NCBI GenBank assembly: GCA_000434235.1
Contig: FR892001.1
Coordinates: 28,740 to 66,952, forward strand
Length of the DNA: 38,213 nucleotides
Source of the DNA: Alistipes sp. CAG:268
Lineage (GTDB): Bacteria; Bacteroidota; Bacteroidia; Bacteroidales; Rikenellaceae
Direction of reading: 5' to 3'
This document shows, piece by piece, positions 23,559-31,484 of the stretch (within the stretch, counting starts at the first letter, position 1; each line of letters opens with the position of its first letter). The position numbers and the translations under genes were made by a program. Under the pieces are notes generated by a model. That model ran no database searches and had not been told where the DNA came from. It was given only the letters and a program-made list of their open reading frames with translations.

Positions 23559-24246
23559 GTGGATGGCCGCCCGGGAGTTGCCCCTCTCGGTGCGGGATCT
23601 GACGATTTCGCCCGCGGAGTTGCGGGCGACGCTGGGCTACGGAACAGCCGAACCGGGCCCGGACGTACAGGAGATCGTGGACCGGCTGACGGCCCGGGCC
23701 CTGGAGATCTGCCGGCCCCGGTTGGGTTTCCGGATCGTCGAGGGACGAGTCGAGCGGCAGCGGCTGAAACTCGGGGAACTCGATTTCGAACCCGGGGCGA
23801 TCATCGCCGCCCAGTTGCGCAAGGGAAGCTGCTTCGCGGTGCTCATTGCCAGTGTCGGTGCCGAGATGGATGCCTGGCTGCACGACCTGCGCGAGGGCGA
23901 TGATGTCGTGGCGGCCTATGTGGCCGATGCGCTGGGCTCGGTGATGGCCGAGGCGATCGTGGCCTGCGGGCTGGACCGCCTCGAGCGGTATGTGGCCCCC
24001 GAAGGGTTGCGCATCACCAACTCCTACAGCCCGGGATACTGCGGCTGGAACGTCTCCGAACAGCATGCCCTGTTCAGCCTGTTGCCCGAAGGGTTTTGCG
24101 GCGTGCGGCTTTGTGAGTCGGGGCTGATGCTGCCGATCAAGTCGGTGAGTGCCGTAGTCGGCATCGGCCCCGAGGTCGAGCGCCGCGACTACGGATGCGC
24201 CCTCTGCCGCAAGGCCGACTGTTACAAGCGGCGGCTCGGGGCCTGA
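23545..24246 (+). CDS. Free-standing MetH-type reactivation-domain protein
   Basis: A 233-residue protein homologous to the AdoMet-binding activation domain of cobalamin-dependent methionine synthase. The signature region reads NSYSPGYCGWNVSEQ followed by LFSLLP, ESGLMLPIKSVSAVVGIG (about residues 158-208). In MetH this domain reductively remethylates inactive cob(II)alamin with AdoMet. Here it is a separate protein encoded at the end of a corrinoid operon, which suggests that it reactivates the corrinoid protein encoded at 20569. Two oddities: the Arg of the AdoMet motif RxxxGY is replaced by Ser160, and the tail has C218-x2-C221-x4-C226, reminiscent of an iron-sulphur or metal site. The electron source is not encoded nearby. 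The gene overlaps CobW by 14 bp. Confidence 0.88.
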   Translation: MERNEWMAARELPLSVRDLTISPAELRATLGYGTAEPGPDVQEIVDRLTARALEICRPRLGFRIVEGRVERQRLKLGELDFEPGAIIAAQLRKGSCFAVLIASVGAEMDAWLHDLREGDDVVAAYVADALGSVMAEAIVACGLDRLERYVAPEGLRITNSYSPGYCGWNVSEQHALFSLLPEGFCGVRLCESGLMLPIKSVSAVVGIGPEVERRDYGCALCRKADCYKRRLGA

Positions 24247-24267
24247 CGGGTACGGACCTGTGAAACG

Positions 24268-24303
24268 ACAGGCGGCGCTCCTTGCGGGGCGCCGCCTGTT
24301 TCG
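24268..24303. terminator. Terminator at the end of the long operon
   Basis: ACAGGCGGCG at 24268-24277 pairs perfectly with CGCCGCCTGT at 24290-24299 (10 bp, 12-nt loop), followed by a short T-run. It sits 21 bp after the last operon stop codon and between convergent genes, so it may serve both directions. On the minus strand the following bases are T-rich only weakly. Confidence 0.75.
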
Positions 24304-24335
24304 GTTGAGGTCTTTGTCTTGTGCGGTTGCGAAGA

Positions 24336-25712
24336 TCAAATCTTCTCCAGTTCCACGGTGAAGTGGCGCAGGATCGGAGCTTCGAACGTGATGCGGTATC
24401 CGTGGGTGATCTCCTCGCGACGCTCGTAGATGTTGCGGCATGCTGCGGCGATCACACGGATGTGGTTGTCGGTGTAGACCCGTCGCGGGATGGCCAGGCG
24501 AAGCAGCTCGAGGGCCGGGTAGCGGTTCTCGTGCGTTTCGGGGTCGCGGTCTGCGAGGATCGAGCCGATCTCGACTCCGCGGATACCCGCCTCGAGGTAG
24601 AGCTCCACGGCCAGCGTCTGGGCGATGAACTCCTCCTTGGGCAGGTTCGGGAGCACCTTCTTGGCATCGATGAAGATGGCGTGGCCGCCGGCCGGACGCT
24701 GGTAAGGAACGCCGTATTCGTCGAGCAGATCGCCCAGCAGCTTGACCTGACGGATGCGGGCGTCGAGCTGTTCGAACTCCGTATTCTCGTCCAGACCCAC
24801 TGCGAGGGCATCCATGTCGCGTCCCGACATGCCGCCGTAGGTCACGTATCCCTCGTACATGATGCAGAACGACATCGCCTTGACGAAGAGCTCCTCGGAG
24901 CGCATGGCCACGAAGCCGCCCATGTTCACCACGCCGTCCTTCTTGGCCGAAATGGTCATGATGTCGGCATACTGATAGATCTCGCGGACGATCTGCTTGA
25001 TTGACTTGTCGGCGTAACCCTCCTCGCGCGTCTTGATGAAGTAGGCATTTTCGGCGAAGCGGGCCGAGTCGATGAGCAGGGGCACGTTGTAGCGGCGGCA
25101 CAGCTCGGCCGTCTCGCGGATGTTGCGCATCGATACGGGCTGTCCTCCGGCCGTATTGTTGGTGATCGTCAGCACGACGCACGGCACCTTCTCGCGCGGG
25201 TTTTCGCGCAGCACCTTCTCGAGCTTGCCGAGGTCCATCTCGCCCTTGAACGGGATCTCGAGCTGCGTGTCGGAGGCTGCGTCGATCGTGCAGTCCACGG
25301 CGTGGCAGCGGCGGAACTCGATGTGGCCCTTCGTGGTGTCGAAGTGGGAGTTGCCCGGGACGATGTCGCCCTCCTTGAGCAGCGCCGAGAAGATGACGTT
25401 CTCGGCGGCGCGGCCCTGGTGCGTGGGCAGGAAGTAGGGCATGTCGAACAGGCGCCCGATGACCTCCTTCAGCCGGAAGTAGGATGCGGCGCCGGCGTAA
25501 CTCTCGTCACCGGTCATCATCGCCGCCCACTGGCGGTCGCTCATCGAGCCCGTGCCCGAGTCGGTCAGCAGGTCGATCGTCACCTGGTCCGCACGCAGCT
25601 TGAAGAGGTTGTAGTGAGCTTCGCGGATCCAGGCCTCGCGCTCTTCGCGCGTCGAGGTGCGGATCGCTTCGGTCATCTTGATCTTGTAGGGTTCGCAATA
25701 GGGCAGTTTCAT
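24336..25712 (-). CDS. tnaA: Tryptophanase (L-tryptophan indole-lyase)
   Basis: A 458-residue cytoplasmic PLP enzyme that splits L-tryptophan into indole, pyruvate and ammonia. The phosphate-binding loop THQGR is at residues 97-101. The PLP-lysine segment is TISAKKDG, with K257-K258 (the second is the expected Schiff-base lysine). The aspartate that pairs with the pyridine nitrogen lies in PLLIDSARFAENAYF. AGGQPVS follows the typical NNTAGGQP pattern of the family, and the length matches. Tyrosine phenol-lyase is the nearest alternative, but motifs and the Alistipes-like context (indole-positive genus) favour tryptophanase. The gene is monocistronic, convergent with the upstream operon and divergent from the region before nuoA. 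I found no TnaC-like leader peptide, so control is not of the E. coli type. A TAATTTTG -7 element lies 47 bp upstream. Confidence 0.96.
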   Translation of the reverse strand: MKLPYCEPYKIKMTEAIRTSTREEREAWIREAHYNLFKLRADQVTIDLLTDSGTGSMSDRQWAAMMTGDESYAGAASYFRLKEVIGRLFDMPYFLPTHQGRAAENVIFSALLKEGDIVPGNSHFDTTKGHIEFRRCHAVDCTIDAASDTQLEIPFKGEMDLGKLEKVLRENPREKVPCVVLTITNNTAGGQPVSMRNIRETAELCRRYNVPLLIDSARFAENAYFIKTREEGYADKSIKQIVREIYQYADIMTISAKKDGVVNMGGFVAMRSEELFVKAMSFCIMYEGYVTYGGMSGRDMDALAVGLDENTEFEQLDARIRQVKLLGDLLDEYGVPYQRPAGGHAIFIDAKKVLPNLPKEEFIAQTLAVELYLEAGIRGVEIGSILADRDPETHENRYPALELLRLAIPRRVYTDNHIRVIAAACRNIYERREEITHGYRITFEAPILRHFTVELEKI

Positions 25713-25758
25713 GTCGTTGTATTTTTGTTTTAAGGTTAAGGATCGTCGGTATTTTCTT

Positions 25759-25766
25759 CAAAATTA
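25759..25766 (-). promoter_or_regulatory. Probable -7 element of tnaA
   Basis: On the minus strand this reads TAATTTTG, an exact fit to the Bacteroidetes TAnnTTTG consensus. It lies 47 bp upstream of the tnaA start. The expected -33 TTTG 19 bp further upstream is not clear, so the promoter may depend on an activator or be a weaker match. Confidence 0.55.
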
Positions 25767-25906
25767 CGAAAAAAAATCGAAGATTCGGCATTTGGGGTTT
25801 CGATTTGTTGAAAAAAGGCTTTCGGATGGCCTCGGAGCGAACTTTTGGCCCCTGCGGTGGCATGTCCTGCAACCCGCTTTTTCCCGTGACGGCGGCCCGC
25901 CCGTGC

Positions 25907-25935
25907 GATTTTTCGGGCCCGAAAAATCTTTTTTT
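25907..25935 (+). terminator. Perfect 22-bp palindrome followed by a T-tract
   Basis: A perfect palindrome spans 25907-25928 (centre GGGCCC, arms starting GATTTTTC). It is followed by seven T at 25929-25935, the structure of a strong intrinsic terminator on the plus strand. No plus-strand gene precedes it, since tnaA runs the other way. It could end an unannotated small RNA, block antisense transcription, or be an operator for the genes on either side. Confidence 0.5.
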
Positions 25936-25949
25936 CGCCGAAAGAATTG

Positions 25950-25957
25950 TATATTCG
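25950..25957 (+). promoter_or_regulatory. Possible -7 element in front of the small ORF and nuo operon
   Basis: TATATTCG differs from the TAnnTTTG consensus at one position. The region 19 bp upstream is T-rich (the T-tract of the preceding palindrome) but lacks a clean TTTG. If used, transcription would begin near 25964, 18 bp before the GTG of the small ORF. Confidence 0.35.
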
Positions 25958-25981
25958 CGGCGCGAAAGCAAGGTTAGCAAG

Positions 25982-26347
25982 GTGTTGGTTCGGATACAAT
26001 ATGCACTGTTCGTGGCGCTTTTCGTGTTGATGAGCGCCGTCGGACCTCTCCCCGAGCGGGAGGGATCGGACCGTACGTTCGCCGCTCTTTCCGCCGACCG
26101 GAGTTCCGACATCCCCTCTCCGGCCGACTTCTGCTTTGCCGTGCCGTGCCTCGGATTCGAAATCTCCGATCTGCCCGATTCGGGTTGCGGGTTGAGAAGC
26201 CTGCTGCGTTGCTACGACTTCGGGTCTGCGGGCTCCGTCCTGACGGTATCCGACGCGGCCGGGGCGTTTGTTCCGCCGTGCGGCGAGGGTTTCTCGCCCC
26301 GCCCGGTGGATTATTACGTCTTCTCGCTCGAGCGTATCCGGATATAG
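25982..26347 (+). CDS. Hypothetical small exported protein upstream of nuoA
   Basis: An open frame of 121 codons from a GTG at 25982; the ATG at 26000 is out of frame. The N-terminus VLVRIQYALFVALFVLMSAVGPL is hydrophobic after an Arg and resembles a signal peptide or membrane anchor. The rest (SDRTFAALSADRSS..., then CCYDFGS-like GLRSLLRCYDFGSAGSVL and ending in DYYVFSLERIRI) is not a family that I recognise. It contains five Cys, which could form disulphides. An A/G-rich stretch (AAGCAAGG) upstream could serve as ribosome-binding site. It is not certain that this is translated. The alternative is an untranslated leader of the nuo operon; the absence of a clean ATG argues for caution. Confidence 0.4.
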   Translation: MLVRIQYALFVALFVLMSAVGPLPEREGSDRTFAALSADRSSDIPSPADFCFAVPCLGFEISDLPDSGCGLRSLLRCYDFGSAGSVLTVSDAAGAFVPPCGEGFSPRPVDYYVFSLERIRI

Positions 26348-26350
26348 CCC

Positions 26351-26375
26351 CGTTTCGGCCTGCCGGGCCGAAACG
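26351..26375 (+). other. Strong hairpin between the small ORF and nuoA
   Basis: CGTTTCGGCC (26351-26360) and GGCCGAAACG (26366-26375) form a perfect 10-bp stem with a 5-nt loop. No T-tract follows, so it is not a standard terminator; it may protect the nuo mRNA or mark processing. The stretch 26376-26474 shows nothing else recognisable. Confidence 0.6.
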
Positions 26376-26474
26376 TCTCGCCGTCGCCGGGGTCTCCCGC
26401 CGTCGGTTCCCCGCCTTGTTTTCTCGCATGCCGTGGCATGCCTGCCGTGTCAATTCGAACAAAAAACAGATAAT

Positions 26475-26825
26475 ATGTATTTCACGTTACTCGTGGTCGT
26501 GATCCTTACGGCCATTGCGCTGGTTGCCGTTGCGCTCGGTGTCGCCCGGGCCATCTCGCCCCGCTCCTACAATTCGCAGAAGGGCGAGGCCTACGAATGC
26601 GGCATCCCCACGCGCGGACGATCGTGGATGCAGTTCAAGGTCGGCTATTACCTCTTTGCCATCCTCTTCCTGATGTTCGACGTCGAGACCGTCTTCCTCT
26701 TCTCGTGGGCCGTCGTCGTGCAGGATCTGGGTCTCTATGGCCTTGTGAGCATCCTCTTCTTCTTGCTTGTGTTGATTTTGGGCCTTGCATACGCTTGGCG
26801 GAAAGGAGCCTTGGAATGGAAATAA
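26475..26825 (+). CDS. nuoA: NADH-quinone oxidoreductase subunit A
   Basis: A 116-residue inner-membrane subunit of respiratory complex I with three membrane helices (about residues 1-25, 58-80 and 85-110). The start at ATG 26475 was chosen because the protein then begins with the expected first helix [20 protein letters not shown]; an upstream extension of the frame is not NuoA-like. The conserved loop reads [13 protein letters not shown] with the family's Cys, and the second helix is preceded by [28 protein letters not shown], the most conserved stretch (acidic FDVE). NuoA, H, J and K surround the quinone-proximal channel. It is the first gene of the 11-subunit operon and its stop overlaps the nuoB start. 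Confidence 0.95.
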   Translation: MYFTLLVVVILTAIALVAVALGVARAISPRSYNSQKGEAYECGIPTRGRSWMQFKVGYYLFAILFLMFDVETVFLFSWAVVVQDLGLYGLVSILFFLLVLILGLAYAWRKGALEWK

Positions 26826-27469
26826 AGATGCCGGAGATCAAGTCGATGAAATACGAGGATTTCAACGACAACGAATACCTTGAGAACATGGCGCGCGAAC
26901 TGCGCGCAAACGGGACGAACGTCATCGTCGGGTGCCTCGACAACCTGATCGAGTGGGGCCGCAGCAACAGCCTTTGGCCGCTGACGTTCGCCACGAGCTG
27001 CTGCGGCATCGAGTTCATGGCCGTGGGTGCCGCCCGCTACGATTTTGCCCGGTTCGGGTTTGAAGTCGCGCGTGCCTCCCCGCGTCAGGCCGACTTCATC
27101 ATGGTCGCCGGTACGATCACCCACAAGATGGCCCCGGTGCTCAAGCGCCTCTACGACCAGATGGCCGACCCGAAATACGTGATCGCCGTGGGCGGCTGCG
27201 CCATCAGCGGCGGGCCCTTCAAGAAGTCCTACCACGTGGTGCAGGGCGTCGGCGAGATCCTGCCCGTCGATGTCTACATCCCGGGATGTCCGCCGCGTCC
27301 CGAGGCAATGCTCTACGGGCTGATGCAGCTCCAGCGCAAGGTACGCCTGCAGCGCTTCTTCGGCGGCGTAAACCGCCAGATCGGCGAGAAGGAGTATGAG
27401 GAGCTGCTCAAGCGCGACCTGACGGCTGAAAAGAACGAGTTGAACGTCGAAAGAGAAGATAAACGATGA
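26816..27469 (+). CDS. nuoB: NADH-quinone oxidoreductase subunit B (N2 cluster)
   Basis: A 217-residue peripheral-arm subunit that holds the terminal 4Fe-4S cluster N2, which passes electrons to quinone. All four cluster ligands are visible: C62-C63 (TSCCGIEFM), C128 (VGGCAISGG) and C158 ([10 protein letters not shown]). Start at ATG 26816 overlaps nuoA by 10 bp and has a good ribosome-binding site (GAAAGGAGCC). The next in-frame ATG at 26828 is possible. The acidic tail (about residues 185-217) lies beyond the conserved core. The stop overlaps the nuoCD start as ATGA. Length is near the usual 170-220. Confidence 0.96.
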   Translation: MEIKMPEIKSMKYEDFNDNEYLENMARELRANGTNVIVGCLDNLIEWGRSNSLWPLTFATSCCGIEFMAVGAARYDFARFGFEVARASPRQADFIMVAGTITHKMAPVLKRLYDQMADPKYVIAVGGCAISGGPFKKSYHVVQGVGEILPVDVYIPGCPPRPEAMLYGLMQLQRKVRLQRFFGGVNRQIGEKEYEELLKRDLTAEKNELNVEREDKR

Positions 27470-29085
27470 ATACGACCTGGAAAGAGAAGATTACGGGCTG
27501 GGAACCCGCGGCCGAGTGGCGAGAGGCGGGCGACGGCATGGTGACCCTGCCGGCCGACCGGCTGCATGCGGTGGCCGCCCGGCTCAAGGAGGAGGGGTTC
27601 GACTTCCTGCGCAGCCTTACGGGCATGGACTGGGGCGAAGAGGGGCTCGGCGTGGTCTACCACCTCGAATCCACCCGCACGGGAGAAAACCTTGTGCTGC
27701 GGACGCTGACCCCGGACCGGGAGAACCCCGTGCTGGATACGGTCTGCGACCTGTGGCGTGCCGCCGAGTTCAACGAACGCGAGGCATACGACTATTTCGG
27801 CATCCGTTTCCTGAACCACCCCGACATGCGCCGGCTCTTCCTGCGCGACGACTGGGTGGGATATCCCCTGCGCAAGGACTACGATCCGGCGCTGAATCCC
27901 CTGCGCATGAGCAACGAGGTGGCCGAGGAGACGGCCCAGAGCTTCGAACTCACCCACGACGGAAGTTTCATCCGCCACCGCAAGGCGATCTTCGAGGAGG
28001 ACGAGTACGTCATCAACATCGGCCCCCAGCACCCGGCTACGCACGGCGTGCTGCGCTTCCGCGTCTCGCTCGAGGGCGAGATTATCCGCAAGCTCGACGT
28101 GCACTGTGGCTACATCCACCGCGGCATCGAGAAGATGTGCGAGAGCCTGACCTATCCGCAGACCCTCGCCCTGACCGACCGCCTCGACTACCTCGGGGCG
28201 TCGCAGAACCGCCATGCCCTCTGCATGTGCATCGAGCGGGCGATGGGTGTCGAGGTCTCCGAGCGCGTGCAGTACATCCGCACGATCATGGACGAGCTGC
28301 AGCGCATCGATTCGCACCTGCTCTTCTTCTCGTGCCTCTGCATGGACATGGGCGCGCTGACGGCCTTTTTCTACGGTTTCCGCGACCGCGAGAAGGTGCT
28401 CGACATCCTGGAGCAGACGACCGGCGGCCGGCTCATCCAGACCTACAACACCATCGGCGGCGTACAGGCCGACATCCATCCCGACTTCGTGCGCAAGGTC
28501 AAGGAGTTTATCGCCTACATGCGTCCGACGCTGCGCGAGTACCACGAGGTCTTCACCGGCAACATCATCGCTCAGGAGCGTCTGAAGGGTACCGGCGTGC
28601 TGTCGCGCGAGGATGCCGTTTCGTTCGGTGCGACGGGCGGCACGGGCCGCGCCTCGGGCTGGGCCTGCGACGTGCGCAAGCGCCATCCCTATGCCATGTA
28701 CGGCAAGGTCGATTTCGACGAGGTGCTCTTCACCGAGGGCGACTGCATGGCCCGCTACCTGGTGCGCATGCGCGAGATCGAGCAGAGCATGCGGATCATC
28801 GAGCAGCTAATTGACAACATTCCCGAGGGACCCTGGCAGGAGAAGATGAAACCCGTGATCCGGATCCCCGAGGGCAGCTACTACGCCGCCGTCGAGGGCA
28901 GCCGCGGCGAGTTCGGCGTCTACATCGAGAGCCGCGGCGACAAGTCGCCCTACCGCATGAAGTTCCGCTCGACGGGCCTTCCGCTCGTATCGTGCATGGA
29001 AACCATAACCCGCGGCGCGAAGATCGCCGACCTGATCGCCATCGGCGGTACGGTCGATTACGTCGTGCCCGATATTGACCGTTAA
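27466..29085 (+). CDS. nuoCD: NADH-quinone oxidoreductase subunits C and D, fused
   Basis: A 539-residue fusion of NuoC and NuoD in the peripheral arm of complex I. Residues of about 1-165 form the NuoC part ([17 protein letters not shown], then [19 protein letters not shown]). A linker leads to NuoD at about residue 180, beginning [15 protein letters not shown] (N184). NuoD continues with [13 protein letters not shown] and the helix and quinone-chamber motifs [19 protein letters not shown], and ends with [17 protein letters not shown]...[14 protein letters not shown]. The fusion is known in many bacteria, including E. coli and Bacteroidetes. NuoD shares the quinone pocket with NuoB. It is translationally coupled to nuoB and is followed 17 bp later by nuoH. 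No NuoE, F or G genes are interposed. Confidence 0.97.
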   Translation: MNTTWKEKITGWEPAAEWREAGDGMVTLPADRLHAVAARLKEEGFDFLRSLTGMDWGEEGLGVVYHLESTRTGENLVLRTLTPDRENPVLDTVCDLWRAAEFNEREAYDYFGIRFLNHPDMRRLFLRDDWVGYPLRKDYDPALNPLRMSNEVAEETAQSFELTHDGSFIRHRKAIFEEDEYVINIGPQHPATHGVLRFRVSLEGEIIRKLDVHCGYIHRGIEKMCESLTYPQTLALTDRLDYLGASQNRHALCMCIERAMGVEVSERVQYIRTIMDELQRIDSHLLFFSCLCMDMGALTAFFYGFRDREKVLDILEQTTGGRLIQTYNTIGGVQADIHPDFVRKVKEFIAYMRPTLREYHEVFTGNIIAQERLKGTGVLSREDAVSFGATGGTGRASGWACDVRKRHPYAMYGKVDFDEVLFTEGDCMARYLVRMREIEQSMRIIEQLIDNIPEGPWQEKMKPVIRIPEGSYYAAVEGSRGEFGVYIESRGDKSPYRMKFRSTGLPLVSCMETITRGAKIADLIAIGGTVDYVVPDIDR

Positions 29086-29102
29086 ACGCAAAACACGAGA
29101 AT

Positions 29103-30179
29103 ATGTTCGATTTCAGCATCATAACTAACTGGATACACGGACTCCTGACGTCGTTCCTGCCGCTCGGCCTGGCGACCTTCGTCGAGTGCGTGGTGATCGG
29201 CGGCTGTCTGTTGCTGCTCTACACGATCATCGCCATCGTGATGATCTTCATGGAGCGCAAGGTCTGTGCCGCGTTCCAGTGCCGTCTGGGCCCCGTGCGC
29301 GTCGGTCCGTGGGGCACGCTGCAGGTCTTCGGCGACGTCTTCAAGATGCTCACCAAGGAGATCATCACCATCCGCCATGCGGACAAGTTCCTCTACAACC
29401 TGGCCCCCTACATCGTCATCCTGGCCTCGCTCCTGGCCTTCGCCTGCCTGCCCTTCAACCGCGGGATGGAGGTCCTCGACTTCAACGTAGGCGTCTTCTT
29501 CATGATGGCCGCCTCGTCGATCGGCGTGGTGGGCATCCTGCTGGCCGGGTGGAGCTCCAACAACAAGTATTCGCTCATCGGCGCCATGCGAAGCGGTGCG
29601 CAGATGATCTCCTACGAGTTGTCGATCGGCCTCTCGATCCTGACGATCGTCGTCCTGACCGACACGATGCAGTTCTCGGAGATCGTTGAGCGTCAGGCCG
29701 ACGGGTGGTTCATCTTCAAGGGCCACCTCCCGGCGCTCATCGCCTTCGTGATTTACCTGATCGCCGGCAACGCCGAAGTGAACCGCGGCCCGTTCGACCT
29801 CCCGGAGGCCGAGTCGGAGCTCACGGCCGGATACCACACCGAGTACTCGGGCATGCACTTCGGCCTGTTCTACGTCGCCGAGTTCGTCAATCTGTTCATC
29901 ATCTCGGGCGTTGCGGCCACGATCTTCCTCGGCGGCTGGATGCCGCTGCACATCCCCGGCTGGGAGGGCTTCAACACGGTGATGGACTACATCCCGGGCT
30001 TCGTCTGGTTCTTCGGCAAGGCCTTCTTCGTGGTCCTGCTGCTGATGTGGATCAAGTGGACCTTCCCGCGCCTGCGCATCGACCAGATCCTGACGCTCGA
30101 ATGGAAATACCTCGTACCGATCGGCCTGGTCAATCTCCTGCTGATGGTCATCGTCGTTGTCTTTAACCTGCATTTTTAG
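29103..30179 (+). CDS. nuoH: NADH-quinone oxidoreductase subunit H
   Basis: A 358-residue membrane subunit with about eight helices that joins the peripheral arm to the proton-pumping arm. The quinone-site signature is [20 protein letters not shown] (about residues 50-69), followed by [12 protein letters not shown]. The second signature, [27 protein letters not shown], carries the conserved Glu residues that line the quinone-entry channel. Length is slightly above the usual 325 and the C-terminal helix ends in [14 protein letters not shown]. Its stop is two bases from the nuoI start, so the two genes are tightly coupled. Confidence 0.96.
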   Translation: MFDFSIITNWIHGLLTSFLPLGLATFVECVVIGGCLLLLYTIIAIVMIFMERKVCAAFQCRLGPVRVGPWGTLQVFGDVFKMLTKEIITIRHADKFLYNLAPYIVILASLLAFACLPFNRGMEVLDFNVGVFFMMAASSIGVVGILLAGWSSNNKYSLIGAMRSGAQMISYELSIGLSILTIVVLTDTMQFSEIVERQADGWFIFKGHLPALIAFVIYLIAGNAEVNRGPFDLPEAESELTAGYHTEYSGMHFGLFYVAEFVNLFIISGVAATIFLGGWMPLHIPGWEGFNTVMDYIPGFVWFFGKAFFVVLLLMWIKWTFPRLRIDQILTLEWKYLVPIGLVNLLLMVIVVVFNLHF

Positions 30180-30181
30180 TC

Positions 30182-30622
30182 ATGTCGAATTATATCAAAG
30201 GACTGTTTCACGGACTGGGGACCCTGCTGACGGGCATGAAGGTGACCGGCCGCGAATTCTTCACGCCCAAGGTCACCGAGCAATACCCCGAGAACCGGGC
30301 CACGCTGAAGATGTACGACCGCTACTGCGGCCATCTGACGATGCCCCACGATGCCGAGGGGCACAACAAGTGCATCGCCTGCGGACTGTGCCAGTCGTCG
30401 TGCCCCAACGGGACGATCCGCCTGGTGACCGAGATGGTCACCGATCCCGAAACGGGCAAGTCGAAGAAACGTCTGGTGCGCTACGAGTACGACCTCGGGT
30501 CATGCATGTTCTGCCACCTGTGCGTCAATGCCTGCCCGACGGGAGCCATCCGCTTTGCGACGGAGTTCGAACACGCGGTCTACACGCGGGAGAAACTGGT
30601 CCAAATCCTGAACAAACAGTAA
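30182..30622 (+). CDS. nuoI: NADH-quinone oxidoreductase subunit I (2 x 4Fe-4S)
   Basis: A 146-residue ferredoxin-like subunit with two 4Fe-4S binding motifs: CIACGLCQSSCPNG and CMFCHLCVNACPTG. In complete complex I it passes electrons from NuoG to NuoB. Because nuoEFG are missing from this operon, an external donor (ferredoxin, flavodoxin or another dehydrogenase module) must feed it; this is known for 11-subunit complexes but the donor is not identified here. Slightly shorter than E. coli NuoI (180). The N-terminal region KGLFHGLGTLLTGMKVTGREFF is the usual amphipathic membrane-associating stretch. Confidence 0.95.
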   Translation: MSNYIKGLFHGLGTLLTGMKVTGREFFTPKVTEQYPENRATLKMYDRYCGHLTMPHDAEGHNKCIACGLCQSSCPNGTIRLVTEMVTDPETGKSKKRLVRYEYDLGSCMFCHLCVNACPTGAIRFATEFEHAVYTREKLVQILNKQ

Positions 30623-30625
30623 GCC

Positions 30626-31135
30626 ATGGAGATAACTCTCGAATTGATCGTTTTCGCCGTGCTGGCGATCTTCATCACGGTGAGCGCCGTGCTGGCCGTT
30701 TCGACGCGGCGTATCCTGCGTGCGGCGACCTACCTGCTGTTCGTGCTCTTCGGTACGGCCGGCATCTATTTCCAGCTCAACTATTCGTTCCTCGGGGCCG
30801 TGCAGCTGCTCATCTACGCCGGCGGCATCACGGTGCTCTACGTCTTCTCGATTCTGCTCACCTCGAGCGAGGGCGACAAGGCCGAGGAGCTCAAGGGCTA
30901 CAAGTTCGTGGCGGGTCTGGCCGCAACATTGGCCGGCCTGGGCGTCTGTCTCTTCATTACGCTCAAGCACCACTTCCTGCCGTCGCACTTCGAGCACGGC
31001 GAACTGTCGGTCCGCACGATCGGCCATGCGCTGATGAGCAGCGACAAGTACGGATATGTCCTGCCGTTCGAGGTGATCAGCCTGCTGTTGCTTGCCTGCA
31101 TCGTCGGCGGTATCATGATCGCCCGCAAACGCTAA
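30626..31135 (+). CDS. nuoJ: NADH-quinone oxidoreductase subunit J
   Basis: A 169-residue membrane subunit with five predicted helices. The family core, SRRILRAATYLLFVLFGTAGIYFQLNYSFLGAVQLLIYAGGITVLYVF in part, shows the conserved glycine-tyrosine region YAGGITVLYVFSILLT (helix 3), where a pi-bulge lies in known structures. The start at ATG 30626 lies 3 bp after the nuoI stop. The C-terminal helix is FEVISLLLLACIVGGIMIARKR. A long polar loop of about 30 residues (ELKGYKF..., then HHFLPSHFEHGELSVR) is of usual size. Confidence 0.93.
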   Translation: MEITLELIVFAVLAIFITVSAVLAVSTRRILRAATYLLFVLFGTAGIYFQLNYSFLGAVQLLIYAGGITVLYVFSILLTSSEGDKAEELKGYKFVAGLAATLAGLGVCLFITLKHHFLPSHFEHGELSVRTIGHALMSSDKYGYVLPFEVISLLLLACIVGGIMIARKR

Positions 31136-31150
31136 AAAACAGAGTGCCTT

Positions 31151-31459
31151 ATGATACACATGGAGTATTATCTCGTCGTCTCCACGATCATGATGTTCGT
31201 GGGAATCTACGGCTTCGTGACGCGCCGCAACCTGCTGGCCATGCTGATCTCCGTAGAGCTGATTCTCAACTCGGTGGATATCAACTTCGTGGTCTTCAAC
31301 CGCTTCCTCTTCCCCGGAGCGCTCGAGGGCTTCTTCTTCGCGCTGTTCGCCATCGGGGTGAGTGCCGCGGAGACGGCCGTCGCCATCGCCATCATCATCA
31401 ACATCTACCGCAACATCCGCAATATCCAGGTCCGCAACCTGCGCCAGATGAAGTGGTAA
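31151..31459 (+). CDS. nuoK: NADH-quinone oxidoreductase subunit K
   Basis: A 102-residue three-helix subunit that lines a proton path. The two conserved membrane glutamates are E36 (MLISVELILNSVDINF) and E74 (AIGVSAAETAVAIAIIINIYR). The start could also be Met4; MIHMEYYL is a short variable N-terminus. Length matches the usual 100 residues. It lies 15 bp after nuoJ and 25 bp before nuoL. Confidence 0.95.
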   Translation: MIHMEYYLVVSTIMMFVGIYGFVTRRNLLAMLISVELILNSVDINFVVFNRFLFPGALEGFFFALFAIGVSAAETAVAIAIIINIYRNIRNIQVRNLRQMKW

Positions 31460-31484
31460 CGATCCCTGCAAATAACGACGCTTT

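Noticed and set aside
25713..25800. TnaC-type leader peptide for tnaA
   Set aside because: No short minus-strand frame with a critical Trp is found between the -7 element and the tnaA start; the leader is only about 40 nt.
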